The translations under genes were made by a program, and so were the position numbers. Below, piece after piece: positions 27,103 through 36,467 of a DNA stretch of 64,000 bases. Each line of letters opens with the position of its first letter. Position 1 is the first letter of the stretch. Source of the stretch: Pseudomonas pseudonitroreducens (GTDB taxonomy: Bacteria; Pseudomonadota; Gammaproteobacteria; Pseudomonadales; Pseudomonadaceae); assembly GCF_021603645.1 (NCBI RefSeq), contig NZ_BQHJ01000012.1, positions 124,001 to 188,000 of the forward strand. Direction: 5' to 3'. The notes under the pieces are model-generated. The model was not told the DNA's origin and ran no database searches. It saw nothing but the letters and a program-made list of their open reading frames with translations.

Positions 27103-29853
27103 TCAGTGCGCCTCATCCCAGTTCGCCCCGACACCGGCCTCGACGACCAACGGTACGTCCAGTTGCGCCGCGCCGCTCATTAGCGGCCGAATGCCATCAC
27201 GGACCTGATCGACCAGGTCTTCGCGTACTTCCAGCACCAGTTCATCGTGCACCTGGAGGATGACGCGGGCATCGATAGCGCTGTCCTGCAGCCAGTTATC
27301 CACAGCCACCATCGCACGTTTCATGATGTCCGCCGCGGTGCCCTGCATCGGCGCGTTGATCGCCGTGCGTTCGGCGGCCTTGCGCATGGCGCCGTTCTTC
27401 GAGGCGATTTCCGGCAGGTACAGGCGGCGGCCGAACAGGGTCTCGACGAAGCCCTGCTCGGCGGCCTGGGCGCGGGTGCGCTCCATGTAGGCCAGCACAC
27501 CCGGATAACGGGCGAAGTAGCGGTCGATGTAGGCCTGGGCTTCCTTGCGCTCGACGCCGATCTGCTTGGCCAGGCCGAAGGCGCTCATGCCGTAGATCAG
27601 GCCGAAGTTGATCGCCTTGGCGCTACGGCGCTGATCGGAAGTCACCTCGTCCAGCGGTACGCCGAAGACTTCGGCGGCGGTGGCGCGGTGCACGTCGCGA
27701 TCATGGCGGAAGGCGTCCAGCAGGCCTTCGTCCTTGGCCAGGTGGGCCATGATGCGCAGTTCGATCTGCGAATAGTCCGCCGCCAGCAGCTTGTAGCCCT
27801 TGGGCGCGACGAAGGCCTGGCGAATGCGCCGGCCTTCTGCGGTGCGGATCGGGATGTTCTGCAGGTTCGGGTCGCTGGAGGACAGCCGGCCGGTGGCCGC
27901 CACCGCCTGGTGGTAGCTGGTGTGGATGCGCCCGGTGCGCGGGTTGATCTGCTCCGGCAGCTTGTCGGTGTAGGTGCTCTTGAGTTTGCTCATGGAGCGG
28001 TACTGCATGATCACCTTGGGCAGCTCGTAATCCTGCTCGGCCAGCTCGGCGAGGACGTTTTCCGCTGTCGACGGCTGGCCAGTGGCAGTCTTCGACAACA
28101 CCGGCAGCCCCAGCTTTTCATAAAGTACGGCGCCCAGTTGCTTGGGCGAGCCGAGGTTGAATTCTTCGCCCGCCAAGTCATAGGCCTGGCGCTGCAGCTC
28201 GACCATCTTCTCGCCCAGCTCGACACTCTGCTTGCCCAGCAGGTTGGCGTCGACCAGTGCACCATTCCGCTCGATACGCGCCAGCACCGGCACCAGCGGC
28301 ATTTCGATCTCGGTCAGAACCTTGGCCAGCGACGGGATAGCTTCCAGCTTCTGCCACAGCGTCTGGTGCAGACGCAGGGTGACGTCGGCGTCTTCAGCGG
28401 CGTAGGGGCCGGCCTGCTCCAGGGCGATCTGGTCGAAGGTCAGCTGCTTGGCGCCCTTGCCAGCAATGTCCTCGAAGCGGATGGTGCTGTGGCCGAGGTA
28501 CTTCAGCGCCAGGCTGTCCATGTCGTGGCGGGTCGCGGTGGAGTCCAGCACGTAGGATTCGAGCATGGTGTCGTAGGCGATGCCCTGCACGGCGATGGGC
28601 GTCGAAGCGTTGGCCAGGACATTCATGTCGTATTTGGCGTGCTGGCCGACCTTGCGCTTCTTCGGGTCTTCCAGCAGCGGCTTGAGCGCCTTGAGCACGG
28701 CATCGCGGTCCAGCTGCGCCGGCACGCCCATGTAGCTGTGCGCCAGCGGCACATAGGCGGCTTCACCTTCCGTGACCGCGAAGGACACGCCCACGACCTG
28801 GGCCTGCTGCGGGTCGAGGCTGGTGGTCTCGGTGTCGAAGGCGATCAGCTCGGCGGCTTCCAGCTTCTTCAGCCAGGCATCGAACTGGCTCTGTTCCAGG
28901 ACGATCTCGTAGCGCTTCTCCGCCGCTGCAGCCGGAGCCTCTTCCAGCGCCAGCTGGGGAGTTCCGGCCTTGGCCGCCTGGCGTTGCAGGTCGTCCAGCC
29001 CAGTCTTGAATTCCAGGGTGCGGTACAGCTCGGTCAGCGCCTCGCGGTCCGGCTCGCCGGGGTGCAGGGCATCGATCTCGATGTTCAGTTCGACATCGCA
29101 CTTGATGGTCGCGAGCTTGTAGGACAGGTAGGCCATGTCCTTGTGCTCTTCGAGCTTGGCCGGCAGGCCCTTGGCACCGCGGATCGGCAGCTCGGGCACC
29201 TTGTTCAGGCTGGCGTAGAGCACATCCAGGCCGCCACCCACGCCGGTGAGCAGGCCGAGGGCGGTTTTCTCGCCGACGCCGGGCACGCCGGGAATGTTGT
29301 CGACCTTGTCGCCCATCAGCGCCAGGTAATCGATGATCAGTTCAGGACCGACACCGAATTTCTCTTTAACGCCATCCACGTCGAGCACGCTACCGGTCAT
29401 GGTATTGACCAGCGTAATGTGCCCGTCGACCAGCTGCGCCATGTCCTTGTCACCGGTGGAGATCACCACCGCCCGGCCTCCGGCCGCGCTCTGCCGGGCC
29501 AGGGTACCGATCACGTCGTCCGCTTCCACGCCTTCCACACACAGCAGTGGCAGGCCGAGGGCGCGCACGGTGGCGTGCAGCGGTTCCACCTGCACGCGCA
29601 GGTCGTCCGGCATCGAGGGACGGTTGGCCTTGTATTCGGCAAACATCTCGTCGCGGAAGGTCCCGCCCTTGGCATCGAAGACCACCGCGAAGGGGCTATC
29701 CGGGTATTGCTTGCGCAGGCTCTTGAGCATGTTCAGCACGCCCTTCACCGCTCCCGTGGGCATGCCGGTGGAGGTCATCAGCGGCGGCAGGGCATGGAAG
29801 GCGCGATACAGGTAGGACGAGCCGTCCACGAGGACGAGGGGTGCTTGGCTCAT
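27103..29853 (-). CDS. polA: DNA polymerase I
   Basis: 916 residues. Three domains in order: 5' nuclease (about 1-290; [24 protein letters not shown]), 3'-5' exonuclease (about 325-510; [10 protein letters not shown] with the DxE metal ligands, so likely proofreading-competent), and family A polymerase (about 530-916; motif [10 protein letters not shown], motif [17 protein letters not shown], motif [11 protein letters not shown]). [13 protein letters not shown] is the conserved start; the 17 residues before it in frame are not. Confidence 0.97.
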   Translation of the reverse strand: MSQAPLVLVDGSSYLYRAFHALPPLMTSTGMPTGAVKGVLNMLKSLRKQYPDSPFAVVFDAKGGTFRDEMFAEYKANRPSMPDDLRVQVEPLHATVRALGLPLLCVEGVEADDVIGTLARQSAAGGRAVVISTGDKDMAQLVDGHITLVNTMTGSVLDVDGVKEKFGVGPELIIDYLALMGDKVDNIPGVPGVGEKTALGLLTGVGGGLDVLYASLNKVPELPIRGAKGLPAKLEEHKDMAYLSYKLATIKCDVELNIEIDALHPGEPDREALTELYRTLEFKTGLDDLQRQAAKAGTPQLALEEAPAAAAEKRYEIVLEQSQFDAWLKKLEAAELIAFDTETTSLDPQQAQVVGVSFAVTEGEAAYVPLAHSYMGVPAQLDRDAVLKALKPLLEDPKKRKVGQHAKYDMNVLANASTPIAVQGIAYDTMLESYVLDSTATRHDMDSLALKYLGHSTIRFEDIAGKGAKQLTFDQIALEQAGPYAAEDADVTLRLHQTLWQKLEAIPSLAKVLTEIEMPLVPVLARIERNGALVDANLLGKQSVELGEKMVELQRQAYDLAGEEFNLGSPKQLGAVLYEKLGLPVLSKTATGQPSTAENVLAELAEQDYELPKVIMQYRSMSKLKSTYTDKLPEQINPRTGRIHTSYHQAVAATGRLSSSDPNLQNIPIRTAEGRRIRQAFVAPKGYKLLAADYSQIELRIMAHLAKDEGLLDAFRHDRDVHRATAAEVFGVPLDEVTSDQRRSAKAINFGLIYGMSAFGLAKQIGVERKEAQAYIDRYFARYPGVLAYMERTRAQAAEQGFVETLFGRRLYLPEIASKNGAMRKAAERTAINAPMQGTAADIMKRAMVAVDNWLQDSAIDARVILQVHDELVLEVREDLVDQVRDGIRPLMSGAAQLDVPLVVEAGVGANWDEAH

Positions 29854-29927
29854 GAGGGGAATCAACCTTTTCAGAAGGGCTCGGGCTAAAATGTCCGTAG
29901 CCAATTCGACAAAGGGACAAGGTTATC

Positions 29928-30215
29928 ATGCGTACGTTGAACCGCCTGTTGCTCGCCGCTCTACTGGGTCTTGGCGCGACTTCCGTCATGGCGGCGGACG
30001 ACGCCCCGACGCCGGAACCGGATGTGACCATCCGCCAGGAGGGCGACAAGACCATCCAGGAATACCGCGTCAACGGTTTCCTCTACGCCATCAAGGTCAT
30101 CCCCAAGCATGGCAAGCCGTACTTCCTGGTGCGCCAGGATGGCAGCGACGGCAACTTCATCCGCTCGGACCAGCCCGACAAGCTGATTCCGCAGTGGCAG
30201 ATCTTCAGCTGGTAA
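29928..30215 (+). CDS. DUF2782 family small periplasmic protein
   Basis: 95 residues. Signal peptide MRTLNRLLLAALLGLGATSVMA, then a compact domain with TIQEYRVNGFLYAIKVIP and PYFLVRQDGSDGNFIR, matching DUF2782 as I know it next to polA in pseudomonads. Function unknown. Divergent from polA, and 34 bp before thrB on the same strand. Confidence 0.85.
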   Translation: MRTLNRLLLAALLGLGATSVMAADDAPTPEPDVTIRQEGDKTIQEYRVNGFLYAIKVIPKHGKPYFLVRQDGSDGNFIRSDQPDKLIPQWQIFSW

Positions 30216-30249
30216 ACCTTCCCGCCCACGACGCTCCAGAGGATTGAGC

Positions 30250-31200
30250 ATGTCGGTATTCACGCCTCTGGAACGTCCGGTTCTCGAAGACTTCCTCGCC
30301 CCCTATGGCCTCGGCCGCCTGCGCGACTTCCGCGGCATCGCCGAAGGGTCGGAGAACAGCAACTTCTTCGTCAGCCTCGAACAGGGCGAGTTCGTCCTGA
30401 CCCTGGTCGAGCGCGGCCCAGTGCAGGAAATGCCGTTCTTCATCGAGTTGCTCGACGTGCTGCACGAAGCCGATCTGCCGGTGCCCTACGCCCTGCGCAC
30501 GAAGGACGGCGAGGCGCTGCGTCAGCTCGCGGGCAAGCCTGCGCTGCTGCAGCCGCGCCTGGCTGGCCGCCACGAGCGCTCACCGAACAACCATCACTGC
30601 CAGGAAGTCGGCGATCTGCTGGCCCGCCTGCACCTGGCGACCCGTGAACGGATCATCGAGCGCCCCAGCGACCGTGGCCTGAGCTGGATGCTGCATGAAG
30701 GCGAGACGATGCAGTCGCACCTTTCCGGCAACGCCGCGACTCTGCTGGGCGATGCGCTGGAAGAAATTGCCCGCCTGCTCGCCGAACAACCGGCACTGCC
30801 ACGCGCCAACCTGCATGCCGACCTGTTCCGCGACAATGTGCTGTTCGACGGCCCGCATCTGGCCGGGGTCATCGACTTCTACAACGCCAGCTCGGGCTGG
30901 ATGCTCTACGACCTGGCGATCACCGTGAACGACTGGTGCTCCAGCGACGACGGCGCCCTCGACGGCCCGCGCGCCCGAGCCCTGCTGGCGGCTTATGCAT
31001 CGAAGCGGCCGTTCACCGCGCTGGAGGCCGAGCTGTGGCCGGAGATGCTGCGGGTGGCTTGCGTGCGCTTCTGGCTGTCACGGCTGATCGCCGCCGAGGC
31101 GTTTGCGGGGCAGGATGTGCTGATCCACGATCCGCAGGAGTTCGAACGGCGACTGGCGCAGCGGCAGACGGTGGGGATTCACCTGCCGTTTGCGCTGTAA
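30250..31200 (+). CDS. thrB: homoserine kinase (APH-fold, type II)
   Basis: 316 residues. Phosphorylates homoserine for threonine synthesis. It has the aminoglycoside-phosphotransferase fold rather than the GHMP fold: catalytic loop HADLFRDNVLFDG and metal motif GVIDFYN. ATG at 30250 taken. Follows the DUF2782 gene closely, probably one operon. Confidence 0.92.
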   Translation: MSVFTPLERPVLEDFLAPYGLGRLRDFRGIAEGSENSNFFVSLEQGEFVLTLVERGPVQEMPFFIELLDVLHEADLPVPYALRTKDGEALRQLAGKPALLQPRLAGRHERSPNNHHCQEVGDLLARLHLATRERIIERPSDRGLSWMLHEGETMQSHLSGNAATLLGDALEEIARLLAEQPALPRANLHADLFRDNVLFDGPHLAGVIDFYNASSGWMLYDLAITVNDWCSSDDGALDGPRARALLAAYASKRPFTALEAELWPEMLRVACVRFWLSRLIAAEAFAGQDVLIHDPQEFERRLAQRQTVGIHLPFAL

Positions 31201-31218
31201 ACGCTCCGACGGCTCTTC

Positions 31219-31285
31219 GTAGGAGCGAGCTTGCTCGCGAACAGGCCCCGCAGCGGAGTTGGTTCGCGAGCAAGCTCGCTCCTAC
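31219..31285. repeat. REP doublet, family B
   Basis: GTAGGAGCGAGCTTGCTCGC and its perfect inverse flank a 24-bp spacer, 18 bp after the thrB stop. Confidence 0.9.
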
Positions 31286-31312
31286 AAAAGAGCAGGCCGG
31301 TGTAATGCGGGA

Positions 31313-31622
31313 GTGAAGATCTGAACCGGAGAGGACATCCCTGCCGTTGATCCTCTACTCAAGGTCAACCCCGGCCTGGCCATCCATGGTCGGGCGTTCG
31401 CCGGGCGACGCGTGCGGGCGCCGTAAAGATCTAATTCGGCGCTGGCATCCTTGCCGTTTCTTCTCTGCTCAAGGTCAACCCCGGCCCGGCCATCCATGGC
31501 CGGGCGTTCGCCGGGCGACGCCTGCGGGCGCCGTAAAGATCTAATTCGGCGCTGGCATCCTTGCCGTTTCTTCTCTGCTCAAGGTCAACCCCGGCCCGGC
31601 CATCCATGGCCGGGCGTTCGCC
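31313..31622. repeat. 110-bp tandem repeat, nearly three copies
   Basis: Units begin at 31313, 31423 and 31533 with an exact 110-bp period (measured on GTAAAGATCT and AAGGTCAACC). Units 2 and 3 are almost identical; unit 1 is more diverged; unit 3 stops after about 90 bp. Each unit contains the hairpin CCCGGCCA-TCCA-TGGCCGGG. As 110 is not a multiple of three, no repeated protein is encoded. It fills the gap between the convergent thrB and nrdJb genes. Confidence 0.92.
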
Positions 31623-31625
31623 CTT

Positions 31626-31643
31626 CAAAACGCATGCGTTTTG
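31626..31643. terminator. 18-bp palindrome, possible nrdJ operon terminator
   Basis: CAAAACGCATGCGTTTTG is perfectly palindromic and lies 8 bp after the nrdJb stop. It follows directly on the truncated third repeat unit. Confidence 0.45.
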
Positions 31644-31650
31644 AGCGGGC

Positions 31651-32337
31651 TCACCCACACTTCGAATGACCGCAGTTGAGACAGGTGGCACAGCCATCCA
31701 TCTGCACCACCGCCATGGTGTTGCACTTGCCGCACAGTTGGGCGCCGGAGGGGAAGCCTTCGCCTGGTTCGGCCTTGTTGGTGCCTTGGGCTGCCTCGTA
31801 GGCGGCGCGCTTCTCGGCCAGGTACAGGCGCTGTTCCTCGTCCAGTTGCGGGCCTTCCATCAGGCCGATGGCAACCATGTGGCGCTCGATGACCGCACCG
31901 ATTTCGGCAACGATCGACGGCATATAGATGCCGCCGCGCTTCAGGTAGCCGCCGCGCGGGTCGAACACCGCCTTCATTTCTTCCACCAGGAAGGTGCAGT
32001 CGCCGCCCTTGCGGAACACCGCGGACATGATCCGGGTGAGCGCGACGATCCACTGGAAGTGGTCCATGTTCTTCGAATTGATGAAGATCTCGAAGGGCCG
32101 GCGCTGCTCGTACGGGGTATCCGGGTTGAGCACCACGTCATTGATGGTCACGTACAGCGCATGCTCGAACAGCGGCGACTTGATCTTGTAGGTCGCGCCT
32201 ACCAGCAATTCCGGGCGCTGCAGGGTTTCATCCATCTTCACCACAGCGGCAGCCGCGGCGGCTTCCACGCGGGCCTTTTCCTCGGCCACGTCCACCACCT
32301 GGAAGCCTTTGATCTTCTGGTTGATCTTGACGCTCAT
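31651..32337 (-). CDS. nrdJb: class II ribonucleotide reductase, NrdJb subunit
   Basis: 228 residues. In Pseudomonas the adenosylcobalamin-dependent reductase is split, and both parts are needed. This part carries the C-terminal cysteine array (LCGKCNTMAV...GCATCLNCGHSKCG) for active-site re-reduction or zinc binding. Starts 17 bp after the nrdJa stop, so cotranscribed. Confidence 0.92.
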   Translation of the reverse strand: MSVKINQKIKGFQVVDVAEEKARVEAAAAAAVVKMDETLQRPELLVGATYKIKSPLFEHALYVTINDVVLNPDTPYEQRRPFEIFINSKNMDHFQWIVALTRIMSAVFRKGGDCTFLVEEMKAVFDPRGGYLKRGGIYMPSIVAEIGAVIERHMVAIGLMEGPQLDEEQRLYLAEKRAAYEAAQGTNKAEPGEGFPSGAQLCGKCNTMAVVQMDGCATCLNCGHSKCG

Positions 32338-32354
32338 AGCTCTCTCCAGGGGTC

Positions 32355-34502
32355 TCAGTACTTACCGTAATAGCCTTCTTTCAGGGCGTCGAAGAGGTTG
32401 GCGGCGGTATGCATCTCGCCGTCGTACTCCACCTCCTCGTTGCCCTTGAGTTCGACCACGCTGCCATCTTCCAGCTCGAAGCGGTACACCGTCTTCTCCA
32501 GGTCCGATTCCTTCACCAGCACGCCCTGGAAGGCCGCCGGGTTGAAGCGGAAGGTGGTGCAGCCCTTCAGGCCCTGGCGCCAGGCGTAGAGGTAGATGTC
32601 CTTGAAGTCCTCGAACGGGTAGTCGGTGGGGACGTTGGCGGTCTTGGAAATCGACGAGTCGATCCACTTCTGCGCGGCGGCCTGGATATCGACATGCTGT
32701 TGCGGAGTGATGTCGTCGGCGGTGATGAAGTAGTCCGGCAGGCGGTGCTTCTCTTCCTCGGCGCCCGGCACGGCGTGGTTGTCCACCTGGTCGCGGTAGG
32801 CCAGCAGCTCGTAGCTGAAGACCGAGATCTTCTCCTTGGTCTTGCGCCCGGGGCGGATCAGGTTGCGCGAATAGTGGTGGGCGAAGCTCGGCTCGATGCC
32901 ATTGGAGGCATTGTTGGCCAGGCTCAGGCTGATGGTGCCGGTGGGCGCGATGGAGCTGTGGTGAGTGAAGCGTGCGCCGTGCTCGGCCAGTTCCTCGATC
33001 AGTTGCGGTGCATGCTCGGCGACGCGCTGCATGTAGCGCGAGTACTTTGCGTGCAGGACGCGGCCGGCGACCTTGTCACCGACCTTGAGGCCATCGGCCT
33101 TCATTTCCGGGCGCTTGCGCAGCATTTCGGCGGTGACTTCGTACTCCTTCACCAACGCCGGCGCCGGGCCTTTCTCGCGGGACAGTTCCAGCGCCACTTC
33201 CCAGCCCACCAGGGCCATCTCGCGCGCCACTTCTTCGGTGAACACGCAGGCTTCCGGGCTGCCGTAGCGCAGCTTGAGCAGGGTCAGCGCCGAGCCCAGG
33301 CCGAGGAAGCCCATGCCATGGCGACGCTTGCCGAGGATTTCCGCGCGCTGCTGTTCCAGCGGCAGGCCGTTGATCTCCACCACGTTGTCGAGCATGCGGG
33401 TGAACACGCGGACCACTTCGCGGTAGCGCTCCCAGTCGAAGCGCGCGTTGTCACCGAAGGCGTCGACCACGAAGCTGGTCAGGTTCACCGAACCCAGCAG
33501 GCAGGAGCCATAGGGTGGCAGCGGTTGCTCGCCACAGGGGTTGGTGGCGCGGATCGCCTCGCACCACCAGTTGTTGTTCATCTCGTTGACCCGGTCGATC
33601 AGGATGAACCCCGGCTCGGCGTAGTCGTAGGTGGACACCATGATCATGTCCCACAGGTGCCGCGCCTTGACCCGCCCGTAGACCTTGCAGGCCACGCGGC
33701 CGTCGTCACCCACCAGGTAGTTGTCGTGCACCGGCCAGTCGCGCCAGACGACTTCGCCCGGGTTGTTCAGGTCGACTTCGTCGCGCTCCTTCGCGTGGAT
33801 CGGGAACACCAGCGGCCAGTCCTCATCGACTTCCACCGCGTGCATGAAGCCATCGGTGATCAGCAGACTGAGGTTGAACTGGCGCAGGCGGCCGTCTTCA
33901 CGCTTGGCGCGGATGAACTCGCGGACGTCCGGATGGCTGACGTCGAAGGTGCCCATCTGCGCGCCGCGCCGCCCCCCGGCGGAGCTGACGGTGAAGCACA
34001 TCTTGTCGTAGATATCCATGAACGACAGCGGCCCGCTGGTGTGTGCGCCGGCGCCGGAGACGTAGGCGCCGCGCGGGCGCAGGGTGCTGAATTCGTAACC
34101 GATGCCGCAGCCGGCCTTGAGGGTCAGCCCGGCCTCGTGGACCTTCTCCAGGATGTCGTCCATGGAGTCACGGATGATCCCGGAGACGGTGCAGTTGATG
34201 GTCGAGGTGGCCGGCTTGTGCCCCTGCGCGCCAGCGTTGGAGATGATCCGCCCGGCCGGGATGGCGCCATTGCGCAAGGCCCAGAGGAAGCGCTCGTACC
34301 AGTGCTCGCGCAGGGCCTTGTTCGCCTCGACGTCGGCCAGGGCGCGGGCGATGCGCTGCCAGGTCTCGTCGACGCTGCCGTCGATGGGTTTACCGCTCTT
34401 GTGCTTGAGGCGGTACTTGCTGTCCCAGATATCCTGCGAGGCAGGTTGCAGGGCGAGAACTCCTTGGTTGGCGCCGCGTGGGCGCGCATCGGTCTTGGCC
34501 AT
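32355..34502 (-). CDS. nrdJa: class II (B12-dependent) ribonucleotide reductase, NrdJa subunit
   Basis: 715 residues. Catalytic barrel signatures: STINCTVSG (first redox Cys), NPCGEQPLPPYGSCLLGSVN (the N-C-E radical/catalytic triad), and APTGTISLSLANNASNGIEP. It works without oxygen, which suits microaerobic or anaerobic growth. ATG at 34502 has AGGAGG 11 bp upstream; the frame remains open to 34562 but that would run into the regulatory boxes. Confidence 0.94.
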   Translation of the reverse strand: MAKTDARPRGANQGVLALQPASQDIWDSKYRLKHKSGKPIDGSVDETWQRIARALADVEANKALREHWYERFLWALRNGAIPAGRIISNAGAQGHKPATSTINCTVSGIIRDSMDDILEKVHEAGLTLKAGCGIGYEFSTLRPRGAYVSGAGAHTSGPLSFMDIYDKMCFTVSSAGGRRGAQMGTFDVSHPDVREFIRAKREDGRLRQFNLSLLITDGFMHAVEVDEDWPLVFPIHAKERDEVDLNNPGEVVWRDWPVHDNYLVGDDGRVACKVYGRVKARHLWDMIMVSTYDYAEPGFILIDRVNEMNNNWWCEAIRATNPCGEQPLPPYGSCLLGSVNLTSFVVDAFGDNARFDWERYREVVRVFTRMLDNVVEINGLPLEQQRAEILGKRRHGMGFLGLGSALTLLKLRYGSPEACVFTEEVAREMALVGWEVALELSREKGPAPALVKEYEVTAEMLRKRPEMKADGLKVGDKVAGRVLHAKYSRYMQRVAEHAPQLIEELAEHGARFTHHSSIAPTGTISLSLANNASNGIEPSFAHHYSRNLIRPGRKTKEKISVFSYELLAYRDQVDNHAVPGAEEEKHRLPDYFITADDITPQQHVDIQAAAQKWIDSSISKTANVPTDYPFEDFKDIYLYAWRQGLKGCTTFRFNPAAFQGVLVKESDLEKTVYRFELEDGSVVELKGNEEVEYDGEMHTAANLFDALKEGYYGKY

Positions 34503-34555
34503 CCGAGAAATAACCTCCTGTCGGTTGGGTGGCAGGGCGCAAAGGAGCGCGAGTA

Positions 34556-34603
34556 GACCCAATATGTAGACACAGAAGACTGATCGGCATCAATATCTTG
34601 TGC
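34556..34603 (-). promoter_or_regulatory. pair of NrdR boxes upstream of nrdJa
   Basis: On the minus strand ACAAGATATTG and TCTACATATTG each fit the NrdR consensus core ACWATATATWG with one or two mismatches. Their ATATTG cores are 31 bp apart, three helical turns, as expected for paired NrdR boxes. Confidence 0.7.
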
Positions 34604-34754
34604 CTGGCTCGCACCATTACACACGATAGACGGTTGACCGGAAGACGCTGAAAAACAAGCACGAAGGCGACGATTGGCGGGGCGTCGGCCGCAAATCAGG
34701 CAGGGAAGTTTCAGGCAGGAATGGTGCGACGATCAGGCGCGGCGATGGGCTTTC

Positions 34755-34825
34755 GTAGGAGGGGACTTCGTCCCCGATGTTGTCCGGCGCGAGGCGAACC
34801 TATCGCGGACGAAGTCCCCTCCTAC
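34755..34825. repeat. REP doublet, family A variant
   Basis: Arms read GTAGGAGGGGACTTCGTCCC and its inverse: the same frame as family A, with compensatory changes (GGGG/CCCC) keeping the hairpin. It lies in the 446-bp gene-free gap between znuA and nrdJa. Confidence 0.82.
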
Positions 34826-34841
34826 GCTCAGGTCGGGTTCA

Positions 34842-34919
34842 GGGGCGCATAAAGCGGAACGCTTTATCCGCCATCCGAAGCCCAGCGGCGGATAACGCCC
34901 GAGGCGTTATTCGCCCTGC
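34842..34919. repeat. palindromic repeat, GGGCGCATAA family
   Basis: Two stem units, GCGGAACGCTTTATCCGC and GCGGATAACGCC...GGCGTTATTCGCC, related to 2181-2251. It lies between the REP and the znuA stop. Confidence 0.68.
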
Positions 34920-34948
34920 GATCAGGGAAGCTACGACAGCAGCCCGAA

Positions 34949-35890
34949 TCAAAGCTTCTCCAGGCACCCCGCAAACTCATCCGCCAGATTGCCCAGCAGA
35001 TTCTCGTAGCCCTGGGCATCGACCTTCACCCCCACGCCCAGGTCATCCAACTCGGCCAGGCGCACCGGCAGGCCCTGGCTCAAGGTATCGGCCAGGCGCG
35101 GGCGGATCGGCGGCTCGCTGAAGATGCAGGACGGCCCGGCCTTCTGCAGTTGCGCACGCATCATGGCGACGTGCCGGGCCCCCGGCTGCACGTCTGCGGA
35201 CACCGCGAAAACCCCGGCATGGCGCAGGCCATAGGCCTCTTCGAAGTAGTCGAAGGCTTCGTGGAAGACGAAGAACGGCTTGCCCTTGAGCGGATCGATG
35301 CGCTGCTGCAGGCGGGTATTGAGTTGTTCCATGCGCTCGTCGAAGGCCTTCAGGTTGGCCTCGTAGCGGCTGGCATTCGCTGGATCGGCGATGGCCAGGT
35401 CCTCGGCCATGCGCGCGGCGATCACCTGGGCGTTGGCCGGCAGCAACCAGAGGTGGGCGTCGATCATGCCGGGACGGTGGTCGTGATCATGGCCAAGGTC
35501 GTCATGATCATGATCGTCATGGTCCGGGTGGTTGGACTCACTGAAGTCGGCGAACTTGCGCAGGTGCATGCCGGCCTGGTCCTGCAGCGCGACGCTCGGG
35601 CCCTTGCGGCTGTCGAGCACCTTGGGCAGGAAGTTCTCCAGGTCCGGGCCGACCCAGTAGAACAGTTGCGCATCGCGCACGCGACGGATGTCCGAGGGGC
35701 GCAGCGAGTAGCTGTGCGGCGAGGCGCCCGGCGGCAGCAGCACGTCCGGCGTGCCTTCGCCGTCCTGGATGGCGGCGGCGATCAGTTGCAGCGGCTTGAT
35801 GCTGGTCAGCACGCTGACCTCGGCACGCACGGGAAGGCTGAGCAGCAGCGCGCAGGCGGCGGTCAGCAGGGCGACGGGACGGAAGGACAC
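34949..35890 (-). CDS. znuA: zinc ABC transporter, periplasmic zinc-binding protein ZnuA
   Basis: About 313 residues. Signal peptide (RPVALLTAACALLLSLPVRA), then a cluster A-I metal-binding protein with GASPHSYSLRPSD, the FVFHEAFDYF histidine and a His/Asp-rich loop (DHDDHDHDD, HDHDH) that binds extra zinc. No ATG occurs before the signal peptide. The start is GTG, probably at 35890, possibly 35902. It is divergent from zur-znuC-znuB with a Zur box between. Confidence 0.92.
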   Translation of the reverse strand: MSFRPVALLTAACALLLSLPVRAEVSVLTSIKPLQLIAAAIQDGEGTPDVLLPPGASPHSYSLRPSDIRRVRDAQLFYWVGPDLENFLPKVLDSRKGPSVALQDQAGMHLRKFADFSESNHPDHDDHDHDDLGHDHDHRPGMIDAHLWLLPANAQVIAARMAEDLAIADPANASRYEANLKAFDERMEQLNTRLQQRIDPLKGKPFFVFHEAFDYFEEAYGLRHAGVFAVSADVQPGARHVAMMRAQLQKAGPSCIFSEPPIRPRLADTLSQGLPVRLAELDDLGVGVKVDAQGYENLLGNLADEFAGCLEKL

Positions 35891-35930
35891 GGCGGCACTC
35901 ACACAGGAGAGAGATGAAAGAGTAATATAA

Positions 35931-35945
35931 TAACGTCTCTGAACC
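35931..35945. promoter_or_regulatory. Zur-like box between znuA and zur
   Basis: AGTAATATAATAACG matches TGTTATANTATAACA at 10 of 14 positions. Its location between znuA and zur-znuCB allows control of both, including zur autoregulation. Confidence 0.72.
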
Positions 35946-35960
35946 CGAGCGTCGCCGCGC

Positions 35961-36467
35961 ATGTACAAGATCGCCCCGAAGACTCCCCTCGCCTGCCGCC
36001 CGCACGACCACGCCAACTGCGTGGCCAGCGCCCTGGCCGACGCCGACGCGCTGTGCGCGCGCCAGGGCGTGCGCCTGACCGAGCTGCGCCGGCGTGTGCT
36101 GGAGCTGGTCTGGGCGAGCCACAAGCCGCTGGGCGCCTACGACATTCTCGCCGTGCTGAGCGAGGAAGACGGCCGCAAGGCGGCGCCGCCGACGGTCTAC
36201 CGCGCGCTGGACTTCCTCCTGGAAAACGGCCTGGTGCACCGCATCGCCTCGCTCAACGCCTTCATCGGCTGCGCACACCCGGAACACGCCCACGAAGGCC
36301 AGTTCCTGATCTGCCGCGCCTGCCACACCGCCATCGAGCTGGAACAGCCGGCCATCAGCGAGGCCATCGTGGCTGGCGCCAAGGGCGTCGGCTTCGCCGT
36401 GGAAACCCAGACCGTCGAGATCGTCGGCCTCTGCGGCGCCTGCGCCCCCGGCCAGCGGGAGGCGTGA
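35961..36467 (+). CDS. zur: Zur, zinc uptake regulator (Fur family)
   Basis: 168 residues. Winged helix ([32 protein letters not shown]) followed by the dimerisation domain with [10 protein letters not shown]. Structural-zinc cysteine pairs CRAC and CGAC near the C terminus mark Zur rather than Fur. Represses the znu genes, dksA2 and folE2 when zinc-loaded. The TGA overlaps the znuC ATG (TGATG). Confidence 0.94.
   Translation: MYKIAPKTPLACRPHDHANCVASALADADALCARQGVRLTELRRRVLELVWASHKPLGAYDILAVLSEEDGRKAAPPTVYRALDFLLENGLVHRIASLNAFIGCAHPEHAHEGQFLICRACHTAIELEQPAISEAIVAGAKGVGFAVETQTVEIVGLCGACAPGQREA

Noticed and set aside
27247-29889. 880-residue plus-strand open frame over polA
   Set aside because: Exact antisense of polA, with no independent start signal or recognisable domain.
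31313-31622. CRISPR array
   Set aside because: The 110-bp units are contiguous tandem copies without unique spacers, and no cas genes are present.
31431-31697. Repeat-containing small protein in the 110-bp array
   Set aside because: The period is not a multiple of three, so successive copies fall in different frames. There is no ribosome site or conserved peptide.
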